DNA of 24,558 nt, from NCBI GenBank assembly GCA_001586965.3, contig LUCW03000895.1, positions 1 through 24,558 on the forward strand. The letters are read 5' to 3'. The translations under genes were made by a program, and so were the position numbers. The notes beneath the pieces were generated by a model that had not been told where the DNA came from, did no database searches, and was given only the letters and a program-made list of their open reading frames with translations. This DNA comes from Sphaeroforma sirkka (lineage: Eukaryota > Opisthokonta > Ichthyosporea > Ichthyophonida). This document shows, one piece after another, positions 11,490 through 22,041 of this stretch. Numbering within the stretch: the stretch's first letter is position 1; each line of letters begins with the position of its first letter.

Positions 11490-14400
11490 AAAAGTGTATA
11501 ACATATCTATACGTGTATAACATACCTATAAGTGTATAACATACTTATGTGTATAACATACCTATAAGTGCATAACATACCTATGAGTGTATAACATATC
11601 TATACGTGTATAACATACTTATAAGTGTATAACATACCTATAAGTGTATAACATACCTATAAGTGTATAGCATACCTATAAGTGTATAACATACTTATAA
11701 GGTTTTAACATACTTATTTTAACATACTTATAAGTTGCAGCATACTTATAAGTGTATATTATACTTATAAGTGTATAACATATTTATAAGGTTGTAACAT
11801 ACTTATAAGTGTATAGCACAACCTATAAACACAACACATGCTTATAAGTGTATAACATACTTATATAAGTGTATAACATACCTATAAGTGTATAACATAC
11901 CTATAAGTGCATAACATACCTATAAGTCTATAACATACCTATAAGTGTATAACATACCTATAGGTGTATAACATACTTATAAGGATATAACATATTTATA
12001 AGTGTATCACATAATTATAAGGTTTTAACATACTTATAAGTGTATAGCTTACTTATAAGTGTATAACACACCTATAAGTGTATAACATACGTATAAGTGT
12101 ATAACATACGTATAAGTGTATAATATACGTATAAGTGTATAACAAACCTGTAGGTGTTTAACATACGTATAGGTGTAGAACATACGTATAAGTGTATAAC
12201 ATACCTATAAGTGTATAGCATACCTATAACTGTATAACATACTTATAAGGTTTTAACATACCTATTTTAACATACTTATAAGTTGCAGCATACTTATAAG
12301 TGTATAACATACATATAAGTGTAAAACATACCTATAAGTGCGTAACATACCTATAAGTGCGTAACATACCTATAAGTGTATAACATACCTATAAGTGTAT
12401 AACATACCTATAAGTGTATAACATAATTTTATGTATGTATAACATAACCTATAAGTGCAATATACATACCTGTAAGTGTATAACATAACCTATAAGTGTA
12501 TAACATACCTATAAGTGTATAACATACCTATAAGCGTATGACATACCTATAAGTGTATATCATACCTATAAGTCCGTAACATACCTATAAGTGCGAAACA
12601 TACCTATAAGTGTATAACATACCTATAAGTGTATAACATACCTATAAGCGTATGACATACCTATAAGTGTAAAACACATACCCTTTAAGTGTATAAAATA
12701 ACCTATAAGAGTGTATAACACATCTATAAGTGTATAAACATATGCTTATAAGTGTATAACATACCTATAAGTGTATAACATACCTATAAGTGTATAGCAT
12801 ACTTATAAGTGTATAACATACTTATAAGGTTTTAACATACTTATTTTAACATGCTTATAAGTTGCAGCATACTTATAAGTGTATATTATACCTATAAGTG
12901 TATAACATATTTATAAAGGTTGTAACATGCTTATTATAGTGTGTATAGCATACCTATAAAGTGCATAACATATATAAGTGTATAACATAACTTATAAGTG
13001 TATAACATACCTATAGGTGTATAACATACTTATAAGGATATAACATATTTATAAGTGTATCACATAATTATAAGGTTTTAACATACCTATAAGTGTATAA
13101 CATACCTATAAGTGTATAACATACCTATAAATGCATGACATGACATACCTATAAGTGCATAACATACCTATAAGTGTATAACATAACCTATAAGTCTATA
13201 ACACATACCTATAAGTGTATAACATGCTTATAAGTGTATAACATACCTATATAAGTGTATAAGATACCTATAAGTGTATATAGCATACCTATAAGTGTAT
13301 AACATGCTTATAAGGGTTTAACATACTTATTTTAACATACTTATAAGTTGCAGCATACTTATAAGTGTATATTATACTTATAAGTGTATAACATATTTAT
13401 AAGGTTGTAACATGCTTATAAGTGTATAGCATAGCTATAAGTGCATAACATACCTATAAGTGTATAACATACCTATAAGTGCATAACATACCTATAAGTC
13501 TATAACATACCTATAAGTGTATAACATACCTATAGGTGTATAACATAACTTATAAGGATATAACATATTTATAAGTGTATCACATAATTATAAGGTTTTA
13601 ACATACCTATAAAGTGTATAACATACCTATAAGTGTATAACATACCTATAAGCGTATGACATACCTATAAGTGTATAACATACCTATATGCGTATGACAT
13701 ACCTATAAGTGTATAACACATAACCCTTTAAGTGTACATAATTTATAATGCTTATAAGTGTATAACATACCTATAAGTGTATATAACATGCCTATAAGCG
13801 TATGACACACCCTAAAAAAAGTGTATAACATACCTATAAGTGCGTAAACATACCCTATAAGTTGCGTGATAATAATACCCTATAAGTGCATAAACATGCC
13901 TATAAGCGCATGACATACCTATAAGTGTATAACATACCTATAAGTGCGTAACATACCTATAAGTTGCGTAATATGCCTATAAGTGTATAACATGCCTATA
14001 AGTGTATAATAAACATGCTTATGTGTATGTATATAACATACCCTATAAGAGTTATGCATATAACATAATGAGTAAGTGTATAACATAACCTATAAGTGTA
14101 TAACACACCCATAAGTGTATAACATGCCCATAAGTGTATAACATAACCTATAAGCGCATGACATACCTATAAGAGTGTATAACATGCCTATGCGTGTGTG
14201 TAACATGCTTATAAGTGTATAACATACCTATATATAGTGTATAACATGCCCCATAAGTGTATAACATACCTATAAGTGTATAAACATAACCCTATATGCG
14301 CATGACATGCCTATATAAGTGTATAACATACCTTTAAGTGTATAACATGCTTATAAGTTGTATGTATATACATACCTATAAGTGTATAACATACCTATAA

Positions 14401-16362
14401 GCGCATGACATGCCTATGGGAGTGTATAACATACCTATAAGTGCACGTAACATACCTATAAAGGCGCGTAATATACCTATAAGTGTGTATAACATACCTA
14501 TAAGTGTATAACACATGCCTATAAGGTGTATAACATGCTTATGTGTATAACATACCTATAAGGTGTATATAACATATCTATAAGTGTATAACACATGCTT
14601 ATAAGTGTATAACATACCTATAAGTGTGTATAACATACCTATATGCGTATGACATACCTATAAGTGTATAACATGCAACCTTTAAGTGTATAACATGCTT
14701 TATAAGTGTATAACATACCTATAAGTGTATAATAACATACCTATAAGCATGATGACATACCTATAAGTGTATAACATACCTATAAGTACGTAACATACCT
14801 ATAAGTGCGTAATATACCTATAAGTGTATAACATACCTATAAGTGTATAACATACTTATGTGTATAACATACCTGTAAGTGTATAACATACGTATAAGTG
14901 TATAGCATACCTATAAGTGCATAACATATCTATAAGTGTATAGCTTACTTTATAAGTGTATAACATGCTTTATAAGTGTATAACACACCCATAAGGATGT
15001 ATAACATATGCGTATGCATGTATAACATGCGTATAAGTGCATATAATATGCATATAAGTGTATAACAAACCTGTAGGTGTATAACATGCATATATAGGTG
15101 TATAACATACCTTTAAGTGTATAACATACTTATAAGTGTATAACATACCTATAAGTGTATAACATAACACCCTATAAGCGCATGACATGACATACCTATA
15201 AGTGTATAACATACCTATAAGCACGTAACATGCCTATAAGTTGCGTAATATACCTATAAGTGTATAACATAACCTATATAAGCGTATGCATGACATACCT
15301 ATAAGTGTATAACATATACCCTATAAGCACGTAACATACCCTATAAGTTGCGTAATATACCTATAAGTGTATGTATAACATGCCATATAAGCGCATGACA
15401 TACCTATAAGTATATGTATAACATACCTATAAGTGCGTAACACACCTATAAGTTGCGTAATATGCCTATAAGTGTATAACATACCTATAAGTGTATAACA
15501 TGCTTATGTATATAACATACCCTATAAGTTGCATAACATACCTGTAAGTGTATAACATATATGCATAAGTGTATAGCATACCTATAAGTGCATAACATAT
15601 CTATAAGTGTATAGCTTACTTATAAGTGTATAACATACTTATATAAGATTGTATAACATAACCTATAAGTGTATAACATGCGTATAAGTGTATAACATAC
15701 GTATAAAGTGTATAATATACGTATAAGTGTATAACAAACCTATGAGTCCGTAACATACCTATAAGTGCGAAACATACCTATAAGTGTATAACATACCTAT
15801 AAGTGTATAACATACCTATAAGCGTATGACATACCTATAAGTGTAAAACATACCTATAAGTACGTAACATACGTATAAGTGTATAACATACGTATAAGTG
15901 TATAATATACGTATAAGTGTATAACAAACCTGTAGGTGTATAACATACGTATAGGTGTAGATCATACGTATAAGTGTATAACATACTTATAAGTTTTTGA
16001 TATATTTATAAGTGTATAACATACTTTTAAGGATATTGCATACTTATTATTGTATAATATACATAGAAGATTTTAACATACTTACAAGTGTATAGCATAC
16101 TTATAAGTTTTTAACATGTCTTTAAATGTATACCATACTTATAAGGTTTTAACATACCTTTAATTGTACAACATACTTATAGGTGTATAACATTCTTATA
16201 AGTTTTTAACACACTTTAAAGTTTATAACATACTTGTAAGTTTTTAACATACCTATAAGCTTATAACATATTTGTAAGTTTATAACATACTTGTAAGCTT
16301 ATGACATACTTATAAATTCATAACATACTTTTAAGTTTATAACATACTTATAAGTTTCTTGA
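11490..16362. repeat. 4.9 kb minisatellite with a 19-20 bp unit (intron 8)
   Basis: The transcript-strand unit is GTATGTTATACACTTATAG or close variants, repeated roughly 240 times with larger-scale block duplication; for example a stretch with aacatacttattttaacata recurs near 11710, 12255, 12835 and 13320. Units start with the GTATGT donor consensus and end in TAG. No exon or other gene is visible inside. Insertions and small expansions are denser between about 12400 and 15700. Confidence 0.97.
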
Positions 16363-16572
16363 CATTGAGCATTCGGGAGGACACAGATGTTGAGTGCGCG
16401 GACAGTCCCTCTCTGTACACGCCCAATTGAAGCAACTGCGTATTGAAGAAGGAGTGTTTGTTAAATGAACTTCAGAAGTGTTTTGTAAATGAACTTCAGA
16501 AGTGTTTTGCAAATGAAATCTTGTACCTATATCAGGGTTTGTAGTTGAAGGCTGATATGATTTCTCACATAC

Positions 16573-16648
16573 GCCGCCAGTAGAGGTTATATGAATTGCT
16601 TTGGTATCCTGGCCTTCCGCCACTCATGGACGCATACCCTGAACTATT
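16573..16648 (-). CDS. Exon 8 (tentative): Gly/Ser/Tyr-rich linker
   Basis: This candidate is chosen because it is open, enters in phase 0 as exon 7 requires and leaves in phase 1 as exon 9 requires. It encodes NSSGYASMSGGRPGYQSNSY and NLYWR. The donor GGCGGC|GTATGTG is good. The acceptor (acgaagag) has almost no pyrimidine tract and is the weakest in the model. If it is wrong, the bridge between exons 7 and 9 must come from elsewhere between 16975 and 11175. Confidence 0.4.
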
Positions 16649-16975
16649 CTCTTCGTTTAATTCATAGAATGCTGGCTATGGCTATAGGCTATGACTATGC
16701 TATCTACAGAAGGCTGTGCTTTAAAGCCACTTACAGTTACAACGTAACGTATGCACTTTTGGGCTGTACAGTTCAGGTTATAATTTTCAGACCATTCCAC
16801 TGTATGTATTCATCAGTATCTTCATCTGTGGTTCTGCCCGAAAGCGTTCATTTCATTAGAGAAGCTGATCACGTACTATAGCTCGTAGTACAAACTACAA
16901 CACAAAAACGAATGCGTTTTTACACAAAAACGAATACGTTTTCCTCGCCCCCGACAGACACAGCACCAAGCACAC

Positions 16976-17079
16976 CTCTGTCTCGAACTGGGTCGCCAAA
17001 AGAGCTCTGTAGGCGGTGACGTCACTCTCGTCTGACGTCACACCTCTGTCGTTGGCCACCGGCAGTAATTCGTCACGGC
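16976..17079 (-). CDS. Exon 7: acidic linker
   Basis: The acceptor is GACTGTCACAG|GC and the donor GACAGAG|GTGTGC; phase 1 in (G+GC, Gly), phase 0 out. It encodes RDELLPVANDRGVTSDESDV followed by TAYRALLATQFETE. The acidic stretch sits where OSBP and CERT carry a FFAT (VAP-binding) motif, but the aromatic residues a FFAT needs are missing. Two perfect TGACGTCA palindromes lie inside the coding sequence at 17017-17024 and 17033-17040. Confidence 0.7.
17017..17040. promoter_or_regulatory. Paired TGACGTCA palindromes inside exon 7
   Basis: Two perfect 8-bp CRE-type sites (17017-17024 and 17033-17040) have starts 16 bases apart. They fall in codons for the acidic VTSDESDVT stretch, so they may be coincidental to coding. 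Function is inferred only from the motif, which bZIP factors bind in many eukaryotes. Confidence 0.3.
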
Positions 17080-17109
17080 CTGTGACAGTCGAGTCATGTG
17101 GCGCATGAG

Positions 17110-17470
17110 ACAACAAAGCGCATTAGCCAATGCATAGGCACGTGGGCACGTGATCATTTGCACTTGGGGTAGTACCACGACTATCTGACTATGACTCACA
17201 CACAGCAACATAATAACACACAGCAACAGACTCACACACAGCAACAGAATAACACACAGCAACAGACTCACACACAGCAACAAAGCACATTAGCTAATGC
17301 ATGTGCACGTGGGCACGTGATCATTTGCACTTGGTGTAGTACCACGCCTATCTGACTATGACTCACAAACAGCAACAAAGCGCAATAGCCAATGCATGTG
17401 CACGTGAGCACGTGTTCATTCGCACTTGGTGTAGTACCACGCCTATTTGGCTATGACTCACACACAGCAA
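17110..17470. repeat. About 95-bp repeat, three copies, each with two CACGTG sites (intron 6)
   Basis: Copies contain gcattagccaatgcat, the pair of CACGTG hexamers, catttgcacttggtgtagta and ctgactatgactcaca. CACGTG is at 17139, 17147, 17306, 17314, 17401 and 17409. Shorter cacacagcaacag/aataa repeats separate copies one and two. Confidence 0.88.
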
Positions 17471-17559
17471 CAGAACAACACACAGCAACAGAATAACACA
17501 CCAGAATAGAACAGAAGCATGCAAGGGGATTGTGCTTGATGAGTTGCAGACAATGCAAC

Positions 17560-18000
17560 CATAACAAGTACAAAACAGATGGCATTTATGAAACCACGGC
17601 ACCAACAGACCAAGCAAGCCATAACAAATACAAAACAAATGGCAATCATCACTGAAGCAAATCATAACAAACACAAAATAAATGGCAATTATCACCGAAG
17701 CAAGTCATAGCAAATACAAAACAAATGGTAATTGTCACTGAAGCAAGTCATAACAAATACAAAACAAATGGCAATTATCACTGAAGCAAGTCATAACAAA
17801 TACAAAACAAATGGCAATTATCACCGAAGCAAGTCATAGCAAACACAAAACAAATGGTAATTATCACTGAAGCAAGTCATAACAAATACAAAACAAATGG
17901 CAATTATCACCGAAGCAAGTCATATCAAACACAAAACAAATGGTAATTATCACTGAAGCAAGTCATAACAAATACAAAACAAATGTAATTGTCACCGAAG
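17560..18000. repeat. 43-bp minisatellite, about 9-10 copies (intron 6)
   Basis: The unit contains gcaagtcataacaaatacaa then aacaaatggcaattatcactg. Copies differ mainly by tcatagc/tcataac and actg/accg, partly alternating. Confidence 0.93.
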
Positions 18001-18091
18001 CTAAAAGCCCTGAAACCCTTAAACCCTAAAACAAATGCCAATTGTAAAGCCACTGCACTGGGCCATGTGGTTTTAGGGTTTAGGTCATGTG
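18001..18091. repeat. Two opposed telomere-like tracts near the exon 6 donor
   Basis: cccttaaaccctaaaa (18016-18031) and ttttagggtttagg (18071-18084) are in opposite orientation. The second is bracketed by catgtg at 18064-18069 and 18086-18091, and it ends 14 bases from the exon 6 boundary. Confidence 0.75.
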
Positions 18092-18097
18092 ACATAC

Positions 18098-18167
18098 CGA
18101 AATGAATGCACCAACTAGCGAGGTCTCTGATTTCCCGTTGTCGTCTCATCTCCACTTCATTCTCTCT
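18098..18167 (-). CDS. Exon 6: charged coiled-coil segment
   Basis: A 70-nt exon between gaattgacag and TTTCG|GTATGT; phase 0 in, phase 1 out. It encodes RENEVEMRRQREIRDLASWC and then IHF, a charged amphipathic helix continuing exon 5 (WYE-RENEVEMRRQRE). This matches the W....KE.EKKRR.EE pattern found at the same place in CERT and OSBP. The cagagagaga stretch offers several possible AGs; 18167 is the one that gives phase 0. Confidence 0.75.
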
Positions 18168-18389
18168 CTGTCAATTCATCGGATGGAGTTGCGGAGGGTC
18201 AGGGCATACACGCCGGGTGAGCAGTGTAGTGTACGTGATGTGTTGCTACAACAACCAGGTTAGTCTTAATGCGTGTGTCGTATAGAGTGGTATCACTTGA
18301 ATACCTACAGTTCTTATGCCTTGACAGTCCTTTTGTTAATCTGGCCGATAGTTTCTGATGCAGAGAGTATACTTACAAACAGCTAATAC

Positions 18390-18570
18390 ATAATAATTAG
18401 TTGATAATTGATTAGTTAATACTCAATTAGTTAATAATTGATTGGCTAATACTTGATTAGTTAATAATTGATTAGTTAATACTTAATTAGTTATTGATTG
18501 ATTGGTCAATACTTAATTAGTTAATAATTGATTAGTCAATACTTAATTAGTTAATTATTGATTAGGTTAG
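18390..18570. repeat. About 30-bp minisatellite, about 6 copies (intron 5)
   Basis: The unit contains ttagttaataattgattagt followed by caatacttaa. Flanking 18180-18390 and 18570-18740 show nothing recognised. Confidence 0.9.
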
Positions 18571-18989
18571 TTCACTCGAGGTCTCTTTATCACAGATCTA
18601 CGCTAGCGTGCATGTAATATAATTTCACCTATAAGTAAAACAGCTCTGCGAATAGATGAGTACATGCCTGTGCATGATGGACAAGACAAGACGACAGGTA
18701 CACAGTCGGTTCAGAAACGCTGCAAGACGTTGTGCACAAGAACAGGTGCACTCACTCAGACATTGACAAAACGTTCAAACGCGCAAGGAGGCTGTTGCTA
18801 AACTCGATCAGTGGCTGTCAGTGGTTGGAAGCTCTTCACCTGAGGTGGTGAGTGTGAACTCAATAACCACTGGACTAGGGAAAGATGCAAACGAGACATA
18901 TACGATACACCAGCACTACACAGGAGTGTGTGTGTGTGCGTTTGATATGTACGCACCTCATAGAACTACATATCAGTTTGTGTGTTTGC

Positions 18990-19025
18990 TATACATATAT
19001 ACATACATATATATATATATGTATA

Positions 19026-19071
<46 letters not shown>

Positions 19072-19121
19072 CATACATACATACATACATACATACATAC
19101 ATACATACATACATACATACA

Positions 19122-19181
<60 letters not shown>

Positions 19182-19194
19182 TATATATATATAT

Positions 19195-19252
<58 letters not shown>
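18990..19252. repeat. TA / CATA / CA / TA compound microsatellite (intron 5)
   Basis: (TA)n, then (CATA)n near 19066-19120, (CA)n near 19130-19176, and (TA)n up to about eight bases from the exon 5 donor. Confidence 0.95.
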
Positions 19253-19260
19253 GTACGCAC

Positions 19261-19411
19261 CTCATACCACAACTCTATCTTGCCGCACCAGTCCAGCGCG
19301 TCTTTGAGAGTTATGCGCACAGAATGCGCTGTCATGGCGGCCACTTGCGTTTCACGCAAGAGCGAGAAGATCTCCTCATGCGAAGTGAGAAGTTCGTTCA
19401 CTTTGGATAGC
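19261..19411 (-). CDS. Exon 5: helical region with conserved Trp (OSBP/CERT-like)
   Basis: The acceptor is TTCACTAG|G and the donor TATGAG|GTGCGT; phase 2 in, phase 0 out. It encodes [18 protein letters not shown], then [20 protein letters not shown], ending IELWYE. The layout (a short helix, a stretch like 'ITFKATT..ILATLSHCIEL', then W...E...E..R) recalls the CERT and OSBP segment ahead of the charged coiled coil. That comparison is from memory and not computed. The donor abuts a long TA/CA/CATA microsatellite that begins within about ten bases of the exon. Confidence 0.82.
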
Positions 19412-19530
19412 CTAGTGAATAGGTGTGGGGTTTATAATCTATGCAACACAAGGTGTGGGGGTTATAGCCTAGTGAACATAAGGTGTGGGAATTATAATTT
19501 ATTCAACCGAAGGTGTGGGGTTTGAGAGGT
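19412..19530. repeat. About 39-bp tandem repeat abutting the exon 5 acceptor (intron 4)
   Basis: aggtgtggggtttataatct and variants recur three to four times, together with agcctagtgaa and tttattcaac. The first copy includes the exon 5 acceptor region (tagcctagtgaa), so the array appears to have grown from this splice site. Downstream, 19550-19690 has loose tgtgttgtgtatagg repeats. Confidence 0.8.
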
Positions 19531-19997
19531 CCAAGCACACTGGCCAGGTATGCTTTGTATATCTGCGTGTGTGTTGTGTGTAGGTGTGTTGTGTATAGTG
19601 TGTTGTTTATATCTCTTGTATGTGCTGTGTATAGGTGTGTTGATTATATCTCTGTGTGTGCTGTGTATAGGCGTGTTGTGTATACGTGGTTGCTAACTCA
19701 AGTACTGAATCACTTTGGTGCTTGCACAACGGTGTCTCTTATTATGGTATTAACAATAGTACGGCTCACCAGGTGAGACATGAACTAATACACAAACGGT
19801 CGGACTAATATCGCGTGCTAATCGGACAACAGCGATCTGGAATATGTCACAACACCTGTACGTGACCGTGCATTGGGCACGGTCGGTCCTGGCTACGTGT
19901 CCCTGACCGTCACGGAATGAGAAAAGGACATCTAACGAAGTGGACAAGTTGCGAGGTCCGACTTTGTGCGATTATGGGTTCAATTGTGGTTCTGATG

Positions 19998-20090
19998 CTA
20001 CGCCACAAATACCATAAACGGACACAGCAGCTGTCACATACTTGGCCACTTGATTGTCGAGCAGCTCGCAACACATTGGTAGTCGCCAGG
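19998..20090 (-). pseudogene. Diverged partial copy of exon 4 in intron 4
   Basis: On the minus strand the bases from CCTGGCGACTACCAATGTGT through GAGCTGCTCGACAATCAAGT and beyond match 20197-20105, with a 2-bp deletion and several substitutions. A short telomere-like tract (gtttaggctaaaacctaaaa) separates the two copies. The copy is out of frame and lies behind an in-frame stop, so the 20147-20237 version must be the coding one. Confidence 0.85.
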
Positions 20091-20146
20091 GTTTAGGCTA
20101 AAACCTAAAACAAATATCATAAATGGTCGCAGCAGCTGTCACATAC

Positions 20147-20237
20147 TTGGACACTTGATTGTCGAGCAGCTCACAATACACATTGGTAGTCGCCAGGTGG
20201 TGTTGCAGTGCCGTTGTTATGGCAACGTCATTCGATT
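20147..20237 (-). CDS. Exon 4: helical segment after the PH domain (OSBP/CERT-like)
   Basis: The acceptor is tatcgtgcag|AA and the donor TCCAA|GTATGT. Phase 1 in (A+AA, Lys), phase 2 out. The peptide SNDVAITTALQHH...CELLDNQVS resembles the CERT/OSBP helix after the PH domain (L...R..L..QV..L). A downstream alternative donor in the same phase, TTTTAG|GTTTTA ending at 20105, would add 14 codons. The GTATGT site is preferred because it is a better donor and joins QVS directly to [10 protein letters not shown] diverged copy of the 3' part of this exon lies at 19998-20090. Confidence 0.7.
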
Positions 20238-20479
20238 CTGCACGATATTTTTCAATAAAGATCAAGATATCCAAAGTTCGACTGTGAGTAGTGAGCTTTA
20301 GAGGATCGGAACCATATGATTGGTAGCGTATACTATACACCCCACAGGAACACACTTGCAAAACACGTAATACTACATTACAAGCTGAGTTAATACGACT
20401 GCACAAGCATGCAGCAACAGGCAACATCTATTACTACCTGAACTTCAATCGTGCAGGACCATGTAGATTAGGAGACATA

Positions 20480-20912
20480 GACATCCATCACGTACACAAT
20501 TGAACTAAACATAGACATCATCACAAAAACAATTGAAATAAACATAGACATCATCACAGACACAATTGAACTGAACATAGACTTCCTCACAAAAACAATT
20601 GAAATAAACATAGATATCATCACAAACACAATTGAGCTGAACATAGACATCCTCACAAACACAATTGAATTAAACATAGACATCATCACAAACACAATTG
20701 AACTAAACATAGACATACTCACAGACACAATTAAATTAAACATAGACACCATCACAAAACACCATTGAATTAAACATAGACATCAGCACAAACACAATTG
20801 AATTTAACATAGACATCCTCACAAACACAATTGAAATAAACATAGACATCATCACAAACAAAATTGAATTAAACATAGACATCATTACAAACACAATTGA
20901 ACTAAATATAAC
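20480..20912. repeat. 33-bp minisatellite, about 13 copies, next to the exon 3 donor (intron 3)
   Basis: The unit contains aacatagacatcatcacaaa then cacaattgaatta. Minus-strand frames with an 11-residue period (SIVFVMMSMFN) are artefacts. The array starts about 17 bases from exon 3. Bases 20238-20460 between the array and exon 4 are unique. Confidence 0.93.
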
Positions 20913-20928
20913 ACAGTTGTGCACTTAC

Positions 20929-20969
20929 TGATATCTAGGCCATCCATATTGATAAGTGTCAGGAGCCAA
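20929..20969 (-). CDS. Exon 3: end of PH C-terminal helix (41-nt micro-exon)
   Basis: A 41-nt exon lies between ttccgttttcttag and GTAAGT. Read in the phase left by exon 2 it gives N-WLLTLINMDGLDI, placing the near-invariant PH helix Trp directly after ERD. Phase 2 in, phase 1 out. It is far too short to stand out as an open reading frame; the support is the strong splice sites, the required phase and the fit to the PH consensus. Confidence 0.75.
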
Positions 20970-21124
20970 CTAAGAAAACGGAATGGCGAAACAAATGAAG
21001 GCTATGATGAGCATAACACCTCTTGATGGGCAAACAAAGGTTAGTGTGGTTCAATGAAGATGAATGATTGGGCAATGCGAGTTAAACGATAGTGAACACT
21101 TCTTCTCGCCAAGCTCACTGTTCT

Positions 21125-21605
21125 TCCGTCCATGTTCATACACTCAGCATTACACCACACATGCATATGCATACACTCAGCATTACACCCCACATGCATA
21201 TACATACAATCAGCACTACCCCATACATGCATATACATACACTCAGCAATACGCCCCACATGTGCGTATACATACACTCAGCATTACACCCCCACATGCG
21301 TATACATACACTCAGCATTACACCCCACGTATATATATATGCATACACTCAGCATTACACCACACATGCATATGCATACACTCAGCACTACACCCCACAT
21401 GCATATACATACACTCAGCATTACGCCACACATGCATATATATACACCCCACATGCATATATATACACTCAGCATTAAACCCCACATGCATATACATACA
21501 CTCAGCATTACACCACACATGCATATACATACACTCAGCATTACACCACACATGCATATACATACACTCAGCAATACACTACACATGCATATACATATAT
21601 TCAGC
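21125..21605. repeat. 33-bp minisatellite, about 14 copies (intron 2)
   Basis: The unit contains acatgcatatacatacactc then agcattacacc. Open frames on both strands with an 11-residue period (TCIYIHSALHH) are artefacts. Flanking 20970-21124 and 21606-21780 are unique, with no exon needed. Confidence 0.93.
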
Positions 21606-21781
21606 TTATTGCCATCACCAACTTCACTCGCGCGGAGTGATGCAGATCAGAACCCAATGGACTGGAACGAACGAGGATTGCAACACGCGCCAAAAGCACT
21701 CTCTCGCGTCACCCGTGGGACGACTGCATGTCCATATCCTACCCACAGTTGGGCAGCGCAAATACAACGGGTGTACCGATT

Positions 21782-21995
21782 TAAAAAAACCCAAAAACCC
21801 TAAAACACAAAACCTGAAATCCTAAAACATAAAAACTTAAAACACAAAACCCTAAAACATAAGAACCTGAAATCATAAAACCTAAAACCTAAAACCCTAA
21901 AACATAAGAACCTGAAATCCTAAACCCTAAAACATAAAACCCTAAAACACAAAACCCTAAAACATAAGAACCTGAAATCCTAAACCCTATAACAT
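21782..21995. repeat. Degenerate telomere-like array, about 210 bp (intron 2)
   Basis: aaaccctaaaacataagaac and ctgaaatcctaaaccctaaa style units alternate. This is the longest telomere-like tract in the window and begins about 45 bases from the exon 2 donor. Intact CCCTAAAA units mix with decayed CATAAAA and CACAAAA ones. Confidence 0.88.
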
Positions 21996-22041
21996 CCGCG
22001 CAAGTGCGTGTGGCGCTGTTCTTGTGCGGGGGCGCACTTAC

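Noticed and set aside
11319-11504. Minus-strand open frame with TAYDISRRTFLVTLIHNPLC
   Set aside because: It begins inside the minisatellite and ends in the telomere-like tract; no acceptor and donor pair fits the required phases.
11490-16362. CRISPR array or centromeric satellite
   Set aside because: There are no unique spacers between units and the array lies wholly inside one intron of a gene. Unit length and variation fit a local minisatellite.
16357-16410. Alternative exon encoding SAHSTSVSSRMLNVKK
   Set aside because: It has a fair acceptor (gcgtgtacag) and a GTATGT donor but needs phase 2 entry, which no preceding exon supplies. The frame reached from exon 8 ends in a stop at the boundary.
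16976-17079. FFAT (VAP-binding) motif in the acidic linker
   Set aside because: The position matches OSBP and CERT, but the aromatic residue essential at position 2 is absent, and the C-terminal anchor makes a FFAT unnecessary.
19780-19947. Minus-strand open frame with DVLFSFRDGQGHVARTDRAQ, between exons 4 and 5
   Set aside because: It has candidate splice sites (ttcgttag and CACCTG|GTGAGC) but requires phase 1 entry and exit, which breaks the exon 4 to exon 5 junction, and no family is recognised.
20105-20146. Extension of exon 4 to a donor at TTTTAG|GTTTTA
   Set aside because: It is in phase and open, but the donor is poor and telomere-like. GTATGT at 20146 gives a better splice site and a more continuous helix into exon 5. 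Kept only as an alternative.
16976-20237. BAR domain as in fungal Lam1/Lam3 (Sip3-like) proteins
   Set aside because: The helical region lies after the PH domain and is short, whereas in those proteins the BAR domain precedes PH. The OSBP/CERT helical region fits better.
21606-21780. Possible exon giving GDARECFWRVLQSSFVPVHW between exons 2 and 3
   Set aside because: It fits phase 2 entry, but its donor is weak and it would replace the well-fitting PH helix in exon 3 with unrelated sequence.
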